Source: Scytonema sp035967975 (GTDB lineage Bacteria > Cyanobacteriota > Cyanobacteriia > Cyanobacteriales > Nostocaceae). Taken from it: 64,000 bases of DNA. A program made the translations under genes and the position numbers. The DNA is taken from assembly GCA_035967975.1 (NCBI GenBank), contig JAWQFQ010000021.1:7716-71715 (forward strand), given 5' to 3'. Shown here piece by piece: positions 54,423 to 61,231 of the stretch (within the stretch, counting starts at the first letter, position 1; the number at the start of each line of letters is the position of its first letter). The notes beneath the pieces are model-generated. The model did no database searches. It saw nothing but the letters and a program-made list of their open reading frames with translations, and had not been told where the DNA came from.

Positions 54423-56690
54423 ATGTCCTACATCAAACGTCGTCAATTTATTCAATTCGCTGGTTCTGCTTTAGCCACAATGGGTGTCATCCAGTTAGAC
54501 ATCATGCGTCAAGGAGAACGTTACGCAAAAGCTCTAGCACAAGACACGCCCCGCAAACTGGCATTACTTGTAGGAATTAACGAATATAAAAACGGCATAA
54601 ACCCTCTACAAGGTTGCCTAACCGACGTTTCTTTACAGCAGGAGTTACTAACCAACCGCTTTGGTTTTAATCCCAAAGATATCCTGACTTTAACCGACGC
54701 ACAAGCCACACGCCAAGGCATTTTACAAGCATTCAACGAACATCTCATCAAGCAAGCCAAACCCGGTAATGTAGTGGTATTCCATTTTTCTGGACATGGT
54801 TCGCGGGTCAAAGATAAAGACAAAGATATGCCCGATGGACTTAACGGTACAATTGTCCCCGTTGATAGTTCCTTGCCGCCCAATGGTGGTGTGGTACAAG
54901 ATATTATGGGACACACCCTGTTTTTACTCATGTATGCATTGCAAACCGAAAACGTCACCGTAGTATTAGATTCCTGTCACTCAGGGGGGACAAAACGGGG
55001 AAATTTTGCTGTTCGTTCCCGCGATGGTGGCAGTGATTTCTTACCAAGTCCCGCAGAATGTGAGGAACAGCGCCAATTATTAGCGAGAACCAAACTTTCA
55101 CAAGAAGAATTTATCAACAAACGCCGCCAAAACGTTGCTAAAGGTATTGTAATTACAGCTGCTAAACGCGATCAATTTGCTATAGATGGTCAATTTAGTG
55201 ACTTTAGTGCTGGAGCTTTTACTTATGCTTTAACTCAATATTTGTGGCAGCTAAATAGAAATGAACCTTTTGCCAGAACCTTTGCTAATACGAGCAAGAA
55301 TGCTCTCAACATGGCATTTAAAACAGGTGGTTTTCAAGAAGCAGAAATAGAAGCCAATATCAAAAATCCCAAATCCTCGTTATACTTTTTACCACCTAAA
55401 CCAATACCCGCAGAAGCCGTAGTCACGGGTGTTAATGGCAACCAAGTAAATTTATGGTTGGGTGGAATCGAATCCCAAAGTCTAGAAGCTTTTAACAAAA
55501 GCGCAATTTTAACAGTTGTCGATGAAAAAGGAGAACCACGGGGACAAGTACAAATTGAATCCCGTCAGGGATTATTTGCTAAAGGTAAATTACTCGAAAC
55601 CACACGCACACAAACCCCATTAGCAAAAGGAACCCTTTTACAAGAACGTATCCGTACTATCCCCAAAAATATCACTTTAAAAATCGGACTTGATGATAGT
55701 TCTCTCGACAGTAGTACTATTGCCCAAGCGAAACAAGCACTAGAAGCAATACCCAGTATCGAAGCCTTACCCCTACGACAAAAGGAAGTGCAGTATATAT
55801 TTGCTCGCATGACTCAAACTAAATATCAGGAATTACGGAAACAAAACATACCTAATTTACCTGCGGTGGGTAGCTTTGGTTTATTTACACCCACCTTAGA
55901 TGCAATTATTGTTAACTCCTTTGACGATACCGAAGAAACAGTAAATGCCGCAGTTAAACGCTTACAACCAAAACTGACATCATTCTGGGCTGCTAGAATG
56001 GTCAAAAATATCCTTGGTAACAAAAATACATCAAAAATCAATATTTCTGTTTCCATGACTATTGCTGACAGTCAAAAACCCCTCGCTGAGACTTTTACTC
56101 CTCGTGGAGCTAAGCTAAATAATGGAACTGGAAACCAATCAACACCAACCAAGCCAGTAAATATTGACGATTCGGGTATACCAAAATTACCCTTGAACAC
56201 GAAAATTGCCTTCCAGGTTCATAATCAAGAATCAGTACCTCTTTATGTCAGTATTTTAGGCATAGATAGCGCCGGAGACATGGCGGTTCTCTTCCCCTAT
56301 GATTGGTCGGAAGAACCCATATTAGCCGCATCAATCGAACCAGCAAGTAAAGTATTAATTCCCAAACCCGAACATCCGAAAACGAAGATAAATATTGGTG
56401 AACCACTCGGTTTTTCCGAAATACTTATCATCGCCAGCACAACACCATTACGGGATTTACTCGATCAACTACAAGCGATCGCAGATGCCCAAGGACAAGC
56501 TGGTAAACGCAGCCTGATAACAGCAACCGGAGACCAATTTTTAGGCTTAACTAATAACTTGCTTGATGACTTAGATAGAAGCACTCGCAGTGGAATTAGT
56601 GCTGATAATATCCAACTTCCTGATGGAGAACGTGGTATTGATACTACGAAGTTAGCTGTAATGTCGATTCCATTTGAGGTTGTGAGTTAA
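54423..56690 (+). CDS. Tat-exported caspase family protein (C14, orthocaspase type)
   Basis: The 755-aa protein has a twin-arginine signal (KRRQFIQFAGSALATMGV), so it is predicted to be exported folded. The p20-like caspase domain spans about 40-330: RKLALLVGINEY, His125 (VFHFSGHGSRVKD) and Cys185 (VVLDSCHSGGTKRG), then GIVITAAKRDQFAIDG and SAGAFTYALTQYLW. The C-terminal half (340-755) is a beta-rich region; IAFQVHNQESVPLYVSILGI and GDMAVLFPYDW resemble DUF4384. Bacterial orthocaspases cleave after Arg or Lys. It is the only C14 gene in the window and stands between TPR-CHAT and small exported proteins with its own copy of the shared promoter element. Confidence 0.92.
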   Translation: MSYIKRRQFIQFAGSALATMGVIQLDIMRQGERYAKALAQDTPRKLALLVGINEYKNGINPLQGCLTDVSLQQELLTNRFGFNPKDILTLTDAQATRQGILQAFNEHLIKQAKPGNVVVFHFSGHGSRVKDKDKDMPDGLNGTIVPVDSSLPPNGGVVQDIMGHTLFLLMYALQTENVTVVLDSCHSGGTKRGNFAVRSRDGGSDFLPSPAECEEQRQLLARTKLSQEEFINKRRQNVAKGIVITAAKRDQFAIDGQFSDFSAGAFTYALTQYLWQLNRNEPFARTFANTSKNALNMAFKTGGFQEAEIEANIKNPKSSLYFLPPKPIPAEAVVTGVNGNQVNLWLGGIESQSLEAFNKSAILTVVDEKGEPRGQVQIESRQGLFAKGKLLETTRTQTPLAKGTLLQERIRTIPKNITLKIGLDDSSLDSSTIAQAKQALEAIPSIEALPLRQKEVQYIFARMTQTKYQELRKQNIPNLPAVGSFGLFTPTLDAIIVNSFDDTEETVNAAVKRLQPKLTSFWAARMVKNILGNKNTSKINISVSMTIADSQKPLAETFTPRGAKLNNGTGNQSTPTKPVNIDDSGIPKLPLNTKIAFQVHNQESVPLYVSILGIDSAGDMAVLFPYDWSEEPILAASIEPASKVLIPKPEHPKTKINIGEPLGFSEILIIASTTPLRDLLDQLQAIADAQGQAGKRSLITATGDQFLGLTNNLLDDLDRSTRSGISADNIQLPDGERGIDTTKLAVMSIPFEVVS

Positions 56691-57010
56691 TAAATTTTTG
56701 CCAAAAATATGCAAGTTTTTTAGAAGATACTTAGATAAATTATCTGGGTATTTTTATGTTTTTCTGTGTGTTCGCAGTCCAGATTTTCAAGATATATAAA
56801 AAACTTTGTTGAAAGAAAATCTTTCCTAAAATTCTTAAAGAGCCTCAAGCCTTATTCTATAAGCATTTTGAGCTAATTTATCAGTAGACATCTCCGGAAA
56901 AGATGTAGGGGCAAACGGCCGTTCGCCCCTACCAAGGTTTTCGGGTAATGCACATTTAATTTGTGGAGATGTCTAGTTAGCTTACAAATAATTTCCAAAA
57001 AAGTCTCCAA
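56691..57010. other. intergenic region with MITE
   Basis: AT-rich spacer containing the MITE at 56885-56975; no gene. The shared promoter-like element starts at its right end. Confidence 0.5.
56885..56975. mobile_element. MITE of 91 bp with perfect 11-bp terminal inverted repeats
   Basis: TAGACATCTCC at the left and GGAGATGTCTA at the right are perfect inverted copies. Between them lies a nearly perfect palindrome, GTAGGGGCAAACGGCC joined to GTTCGCCCCTAC. It has no coding capacity. Confidence 0.75.
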
Positions 57011-57043
57011 TTTTGGCATATCCTCTCAAACCTCAGAAATATA
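57011..57043 (+). promoter_or_regulatory. shared promoter-like element, copy 6 (beta-barrel-like protein)
   Basis: TTTTGGCATATCCT, 10 nt, AGAAATATA; about 128 nt before the ATG at 57171. Confidence 0.75.
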
Positions 57044-57170
57044 TAAATACGAGCGGGCAAAGAGGAATCACCTCAAGTCAGAAATAACCTGTAATTCATG
57101 TATTTTAACAGGTTTAATCATTTGTCTTCTTAGAACTTTTCTCATCGCAAATATTAAGGAGTATACAATA

Positions 57171-57662
57171 ATGAAGGCTCTCAAATCTCTAGGAACTATT
57201 TTTGCGGCTTCTGCGATCGCTTGCATTCCAATTTTATTTTCAACTCAATCAGCAAGTGGTGCAACTGGAATGGATGGAAGCTATATCGGAGTGGGAATTA
57301 ACGGAGATGGAAGTGGTGTTCTACCTGCGGTGACAGGACGTATTGACTTGAAAAATTCACCAATTTCTATCCGTGCTACTGTAACAGGTGCTTGTGAAAG
57401 TGATGTCTGTGCAACTCTAGCGATCCCTACAGTTACCTATGACTTTGGTGTGGCAAAAGACGTAAATATTTATGCAGGAGTCGGTGGTTCTGCGCTGACT
57501 GTAAACGATAGCGTTTCCTCAGTTTCCTTCGGTACAGGAGCAGTATTGCAAGGTGGTGCAGAAGGTGCAATTAGCAAAGATGTCGTGCTGTATGCTGATG
57601 CAACTTATTTCACTAATGGGGGAGGAACACTTTGGAAAGCTGGTGTGGGCTATCGGTTTTAA
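57171..57662 (+). CDS. small secreted beta-barrel-like protein
   Basis: ATG 57171 follows AAGGAG by 9 nt; the frame is open further upstream but that part precedes a signal peptide and holds the promoter element. The 163-aa product has a signal peptide (MKALKSLGTIFAASAIACIP, cleaved near SASGA), then repeated amphipathic strands (GSYIGVGINGDG, ISIRATVTGACES, VNIYAGVGGSAL) and ends LWKAGVGYRF, a C-terminal Phe as in outer-membrane barrels. It probably sits in the outer membrane; its role is unknown. It might be a pore or a target linked to the island's proteases. Confidence 0.75.
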   Translation: MKALKSLGTIFAASAIACIPILFSTQSASGATGMDGSYIGVGINGDGSGVLPAVTGRIDLKNSPISIRATVTGACESDVCATLAIPTVTYDFGVAKDVNIYAGVGGSALTVNDSVSSVSFGTGAVLQGGAEGAISKDVVLYADATYFTNGGGTLWKAGVGYRF

Positions 57663-57686
57663 AAATTTTAGTTAAAGAGAGATACA

Positions 57687-57721
57687 TTTTGGCATATCCT
57701 GTTTTCCTCTAGAAATACATA
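57687..57721 (+). promoter_or_regulatory. shared promoter-like element, copy 7 (TPR protein)
   Basis: TTTTGGCATATCCT, 10 nt, AGAAATACATA; about 111 nt before the ATG at 57832. Confidence 0.75.
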
Positions 57722-57831
57722 TCCCTGTGAGCGAGCAAAACATAATTTTAACGGGTGCATTTATTTATCTTAGTAAAACTTCATTCATCTAACATTAACC
57801 CAACATCAACAAATATCAAGGAGTAGACAAA

Positions 57832-58503
57832 ATGAAAAGCTTAAAATTAGCAGCAGTCATCGCAGTTGTCGGAACAATGCTTTTTATTCCCAAAACTTTT
57901 GCGGGTAGCCTAAGCGATTCTAATGCATTGCTTGTGACACAGGCAAATACTAAATTGAAGCCCCAGTTAAAACTACCTAAAATCGAACCACTGTCCCAAC
58001 TCAATTCTTCTCCCAAAGCTCGTAATGCTAATAATGTAGATGCGTTATTAACTCAAATATCACAACATTTAGATAAAGGAGATTTTCAAAAAGCACTCGA
58101 AGGTTGTAATGCCGTCTTAAAAATTGATGCACATAACTTTGCAGCTTACTTCTTTCGAGGATTTACTTACACCCAATTAGGAGAATATCAGACAGCAATT
58201 GCAGATTTTGAGCAAGCGATACGTATTGACCCTAGTTCCGCTTATCCTTACTTTGGCAGAGGATTTGCTCGCGTTCAACTAGAAAAATATCGCGACTCGC
58301 TTGCAGATTTTGAGCAAACCATCAAAATGGAACCAGAATTTGCTCACGCTTATTTTTGGCGAGGTATCGCTTTAGCGAATTTAGCTCAAACAGATGAAGC
58401 CAAATCTGATTTACAAAAAGCTGCGGAACTTTATCAAAAACAAGGAAACCCTGAAGCTGCGGAACAAGCATTAAATGTATTGAAAGAAATTCCCACGGCT
58501 TAA
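57832..58503 (+). CDS. small exported TPR protein, paralog of 49401
   Basis: The 223-aa protein has a signal peptide (MKSLKLAAVIAVVGTMLFIP, then KTFAG), the linker LKPQLKLPKIEPLSQ, and three or four TPRs (AAYFFRGFTYTQLGEYQTA, YPYFGRGFARVQLEKY, HAYFWRGIALANLAQ). Its linker and repeats match the protein at 49401 closely. It stands alone with its own promoter element. AAGGAG lies before the ATG. Confidence 0.88.
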   Translation: MKSLKLAAVIAVVGTMLFIPKTFAGSLSDSNALLVTQANTKLKPQLKLPKIEPLSQLNSSPKARNANNVDALLTQISQHLDKGDFQKALEGCNAVLKIDAHNFAAYFFRGFTYTQLGEYQTAIADFEQAIRIDPSSAYPYFGRGFARVQLEKYRDSLADFEQTIKMEPEFAHAYFWRGIALANLAQTDEAKSDLQKAAELYQKQGNPEAAEQALNVLKEIPTA

Positions 58504-58572
58504 AAATTGTTTTTGATGCTTTTGCCAGGACTTACTAGCTTTTGGCTCACGATTGAGCTTATGTCAACTCCC

Positions 58573-58641
58573 AAAAACCCGGTTTCTTCTGTGTTTGCTT
58601 AACGAAAAATTAGTCTTTTCTACGATAGAAACCGGGTTTTT
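58573..58641. repeat. AAACCCGG hairpin repeat, long form
   Basis: AAAAACCCGGTTTCT at the left and AGAAACCGGGTTTTT at the right are perfect inverted copies around 39 nt. It abuts the CHAT fragment at 58651. Confidence 0.7.
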
Positions 58642-58650
58642 CGCCCAACG

Positions 58651-58716
58651 AGGAAGAAAAAATATTTTAGTCCATCTCAATGGGCTGCTTTTACTCTTAT
58701 TGGGGAGTCAGAGTAA
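58651..58716 (+). pseudogene. C-terminal fragment of a lost CHAT gene
   Basis: The frame reads KKYFSPSQWAAFTLIGESE then stop, matching the end of the 51519 protein (KKYSSPSQWAAFTLIGES) almost exactly. Everything upstream is replaced by an AAACCCGG repeat. Confidence 0.75.
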
Positions 58717-58829
58717 ATCTTATCATGATTGCAGCAGCTATGATGCTCACAAAAATAGAGCGAGCAATCGAAAACAGTAAAAGAGGTATTCGATAGCTTG
58801 GAACTTATGAATTGTAGGCGTTAACCATT

Positions 58830-59147
58830 TTAATACAGCACACTGTTTAACCCACGATTCTTGACCAAGTGCAGTAGCTTAAGAGATGCTCCGCTAGGAC
58901 GCTTTTGTCCTATTTCCCATTTTTGAACTGTTGAAGGACTTATATTCAAAATACGTGCAAAAACAGCTTGACTGACTTGAGATGATTCCCGTATTTCTCT
59001 AATTTGTAATGGTTCTAGAGGCTCAATAGGACGTAGGCATAAGTGTTCAAATTCGCGCAATGTAGTTTGGTTCATTAGCCCAGCTTTGTGTAGGTCTTCT
59101 GCTGTCTCATGAACTGCTTCAAGAATTGCTGATTTTTTCTTCCGCAT
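58830..59147 (-). CDS. HTH antitoxin-like regulator
   Basis: The 105-aa protein has a C-terminal XRE-type HTH (QIREIRESSQVSQAVFARIL, then STVQKWEIGQKRPSGASL), preceded by a helical N-terminus, in the manner of NadS/HigA antitoxins paired with RelE-like toxins. The toxin gene expected just upstream (right of 59147) is absent; that space holds CHAT debris. It is an orphan in a region of decay. Confidence 0.78.
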   Translation of the reverse strand: MRKKKSAILEAVHETAEDLHKAGLMNQTTLREFEHLCLRPIEPLEPLQIREIRESSQVSQAVFARILNISPSTVQKWEIGQKRPSGASLKLLHLVKNRGLNSVLY

Positions 59148-59233
59148 TACAAATTACCTCTATTAACGCATTACTATTTTTTGCTGGCTCAAGTTTTTCT
59201 GATGTATAAGCAAGTAATTGCTTGGATAACATT

Positions 59234-59480
59234 AAGTTAAAACAATATCCCCAAGCAATAGAATATTTTCAACAAGCTTTCGCAATCTCAATCTTATCCT
59301 TGGCATTGGTTCGGAACGCCAAAAACAAAATTATACGCCCTGAAACAAGTGCGCTCGCCTAGTATTCTCCATATCGCTACTCACGGGTTCTTTTTAACTG
59401 ACGAAAAAATAGAAATTACCGATACTCTTGATTTAGCTGGAGAAAATCGCGGAATCAAGGTGACACCAGGTTTACGTCAT
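59234..59480 (+). pseudogene. decayed TPR-CHAT gene, first part
   Basis: The first piece (59234-59294) reads KLKQYPQAIEYFQQAFAI and is nearly identical in DNA to 62174-62232 of the downstream TPR gene. The next frame, from about 59310, reads FGTPKTKLYALKQVRSPSIL, then HIATHGFFLTDEK, the CHAT His motif, and DTLDLAGENRGIK. After about 59480 the similarity ends. The Cys half of the domain resumes at 60830. Confidence 0.7.
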
Positions 59481-59573
59481 CAGGTAAGCAAAAATATTGA
59501 AAATCTCCTAGGGCGTTTTAAACTAAAATATAACTACTAAATATTTAAACACATTACCCCCTATTGGCTTACT

Positions 59574-59816
59574 GTGACAGATATTACCATTTCTAACATT
59601 GACGATAATATTAAAAACCTCTTGCAGCAACGAGCTTCAAAGAATGGTCGTTCCCTAGAGGAAGAAGCAAAAGAAATTCTCCGCCTTGCTTTAATAGAAA
59701 ATCAAAAACCACCTGGAAATATTGTAAGCAAGATAGCAAAACGCTTTACCCACTTGGGAGAAATAGAACTAGGAGAAGTAAAAAGAGAACCTATGCGTCC
59801 TGCACCCAATGAATGA
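59574..59816 (+). CDS. FitA-type RHH antitoxin
   Basis: The 80-aa protein starts at GTG 59574 and has the RHH pattern of FitA antitoxins: ITISNIDDNIKNLLQQRASK, then NGRSLEEEAKEILRLAL. It binds DNA and masks a PIN toxin. The toxin gene follows at once but is truncated. The cassette lies inside the split CHAT gene. Confidence 0.82.
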   Translation: MTDITISNIDDNIKNLLQQRASKNGRSLEEEAKEILRLALIENQKPPGNIVSKIAKRFTHLGEIELGEVKREPMRPAPNE

Positions 59817-59996
59817 ATGATGATTATTCTTGATACTAATGTATTGTCAGAGTTAATGAAATCTACTGGGTCTACAACAGTTCGCAATTGGGCAGCAGGG
59901 CAACCAGTGACGAGTTTGTTTACTACAACAATTACACAAGCCGAAATACTGTATGGCATCGCTATCTTACCCGAAAGGAAGCGGAAAACTGAATAA
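59817..59996 (+). pseudogene. truncated FitB/VapC PIN toxin
   Basis: The frame reads MIILDTNVLSELMKSTGS, then TITQAEILYGIAILPERKRK and a stop after 59 codons. A full PIN toxin is about 140 residues, so the C-terminal half with two catalytic acids is lost. The antitoxin upstream is intact. Confidence 0.75.
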
Positions 59997-60061
59997 TGAC
60001 AATTATAAGCTGTTCACAAGACCTGCTAAAAATTACTATGGTACACAACAGACATATACAT

Positions 60062-60097
60062 CCCAAAGACTAATCAATTGACTTTGAGCACCAACGA
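60062..60097 (-). pseudogene. short inverted CHAT fragment
   Basis: On the minus strand the bases read VGAQSQLISLW, matching AGAQSQLISLWSVDD of the CHAT fragment at 60917-60960 at both protein and DNA level. It directly follows the truncated PIN frame. Confidence 0.45.
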
Positions 60098-60112
60098 TAT
60101 GATTGCTTTTAG

Positions 60113-60247
60113 CTAAAGCTGTTGGTTGCCAATGAGAGCATTTAAATAATTTTGGTAGATTTGTGTAGCCAGTAATAATGAACGAACAACTGAGGTATCT
60201 AAAAAACGCTCCTTATCTTGTCTTTCTTCAATTAATTTATCTGACAT
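60113..60247 (-). pseudogene. truncated PIN-like toxin, 44 codons
   Basis: The frame MSDKLIEERQDKERFLDTSV, then VRSLLLATQIYQNYLN, starts 5 nt after the stop of the gene at 60253 and has the first PIN strand FLDTSVVRS. It stops after 44 codons; the rest is replaced by other debris. Confidence 0.55.
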
Positions 60248-60252
60248 AATCT

Positions 60253-60660
60253 TTAGAAGTCTAACTCTTCTTGAGAGTTGTCGTCAAAATTGATGCTAAA
60301 AGGTAGGGTATTAAAACCTAGCTTTTCTAAAGCTATAATTGAGTTTTCAACTTCTGTATTATCAATTTTTCCCTGATTAACTAAATCTAAGAATAAATTA
60401 TAAGCACCTTGATACTGTTCTGCAGTATAATCAAGCCAGCGATTTTGATGTGCTAATGCATCATGTAGCGCTACCACTACTTCTGTATATGGGTCACCCA
60501 TACATTTATCTACCATCTCACGCATTTTCCGTATTATGCTGTCCGCAAAAACTGCAGAATAAGGCTCTCCTGCACATCTTGATAGTTCTTCTAAATCTGA
60601 TAACAAAGATTTGGTAATTTGTGCTGCACTAACTTCTAATACCTTTTGTTCTGTATTCAG
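60253..60660 (-). CDS. unknown protein paired with a truncated PIN gene (possible antitoxin)
   Basis: About 135 aa if read from CTG at 60660, which has AAGGAG 9 nt upstream; from TTG at 60606 it has 117 aa and no ribosome site. No ATG is available. The sequence (SDLEELSRCAGEPYSAVFAD, then TEVVVALHDALAHQNRWLDY) is helical and has no family that I recognise. Its place just before a PIN-like start suggests an antitoxin. Confidence 0.55.
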   Translation of the reverse strand: MNTEQKVLEVSAAQITKSLLSDLEELSRCAGEPYSAVFADSIIRKMREMVDKCMGDPYTEVVVALHDALAHQNRWLDYTAEQYQGAYNLFLDLVNQGKIDNTEVENSIIALEKLGFNTLPFSINFDDNSQEELDF

Positions 60661-60829
60661 AGTATATTACTCCTTAAATATATATAATCATAAAATTCCT
60701 TTTTTGTCGATGCTTTGGAATTGCTGGCACGCAGAGGTAAGCAAACTTGACTCCCGATTTGGTAAGAGTGAGTTATTGGAGGTCTGGACTCACTTTCTTT
60801 GTAGTCAACACTGCTTAGTCCTTCACCGA

Positions 60830-61135
60830 ACCGTATTGCTTTCCGCCTGTCAGACTGGTGTTGGTAAAGCAACCAATGGCGAAGGGGTATATGGTTTGCG
60901 TCGTGCTTTTGTGATGGCGGGTGCTCAAAGTCAGTTAATTAGTCTCTGGAGTGTTGATGATTTGGGAACTAAAGAACTGATGGTGAAATATTACGGAAGA
61001 TTAATCAAAAATGAAGGGCGTTCTCAAGCCTTACGACAGACGCAATTAGAAATGTTGAAGTCCCAAAAATACCAACATCCATTTTACTGGGCTGCTTTTA
61101 TCCCTTCTGGTGATTGGACTTCTGCTAAATTTTAG
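60830..61135 (+). pseudogene. decayed TPR-CHAT gene, second part
   Basis: The frame reads TVLLSACQTGVGKATNGEGV, then YGLRRAFVMAGAQSQLISLW and the end HPFYWAAFIPSGDWTSAKF: the whole Cys-bearing half of a CHAT domain, of a subtype with the GEGVYGLRRA signature unlike the intact proteins of the island. The upstream half lies at 59234-59480. The 1.35 kb between holds toxin-antitoxin pieces. Confidence 0.75.
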
Positions 61136-61141
61136 CCTCAA

Positions 61142-61174
61142 TTTTGGCATATCCTCCCAAAAGCTAGAAATATA
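61142..61174 (+). promoter_or_regulatory. shared promoter-like element, copy 8 (long TPR protein)
   Basis: TTTTGGCATATCCT, 10 nt, AGAAATATACA; about 58 nt before the ATG at 61232. It starts just after the stop codon of the decayed CHAT fragment. Confidence 0.75.
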
Positions 61175-61231
61175 CATCACCAACCCGCATAAAAGAGACA
61201 AATTTTAATAACCATTGACAATCACAAATTC

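Noticed and set aside
36795..56690. A Cas7-11/Csx29-like (Craspase) or CHAT-gasdermin defence system
   Set aside because: No cas gene, guide array or gasdermin-like gene is present, and the CHAT proteins carry export signals. Only the TPR-CHAT architecture is similar.
56961..57170. Long N-terminal extension of the barrel-like protein
   Set aside because: The extension would contain the promoter-like element and precede an obvious signal peptide; AAGGAG before ATG 57171 decides the start.
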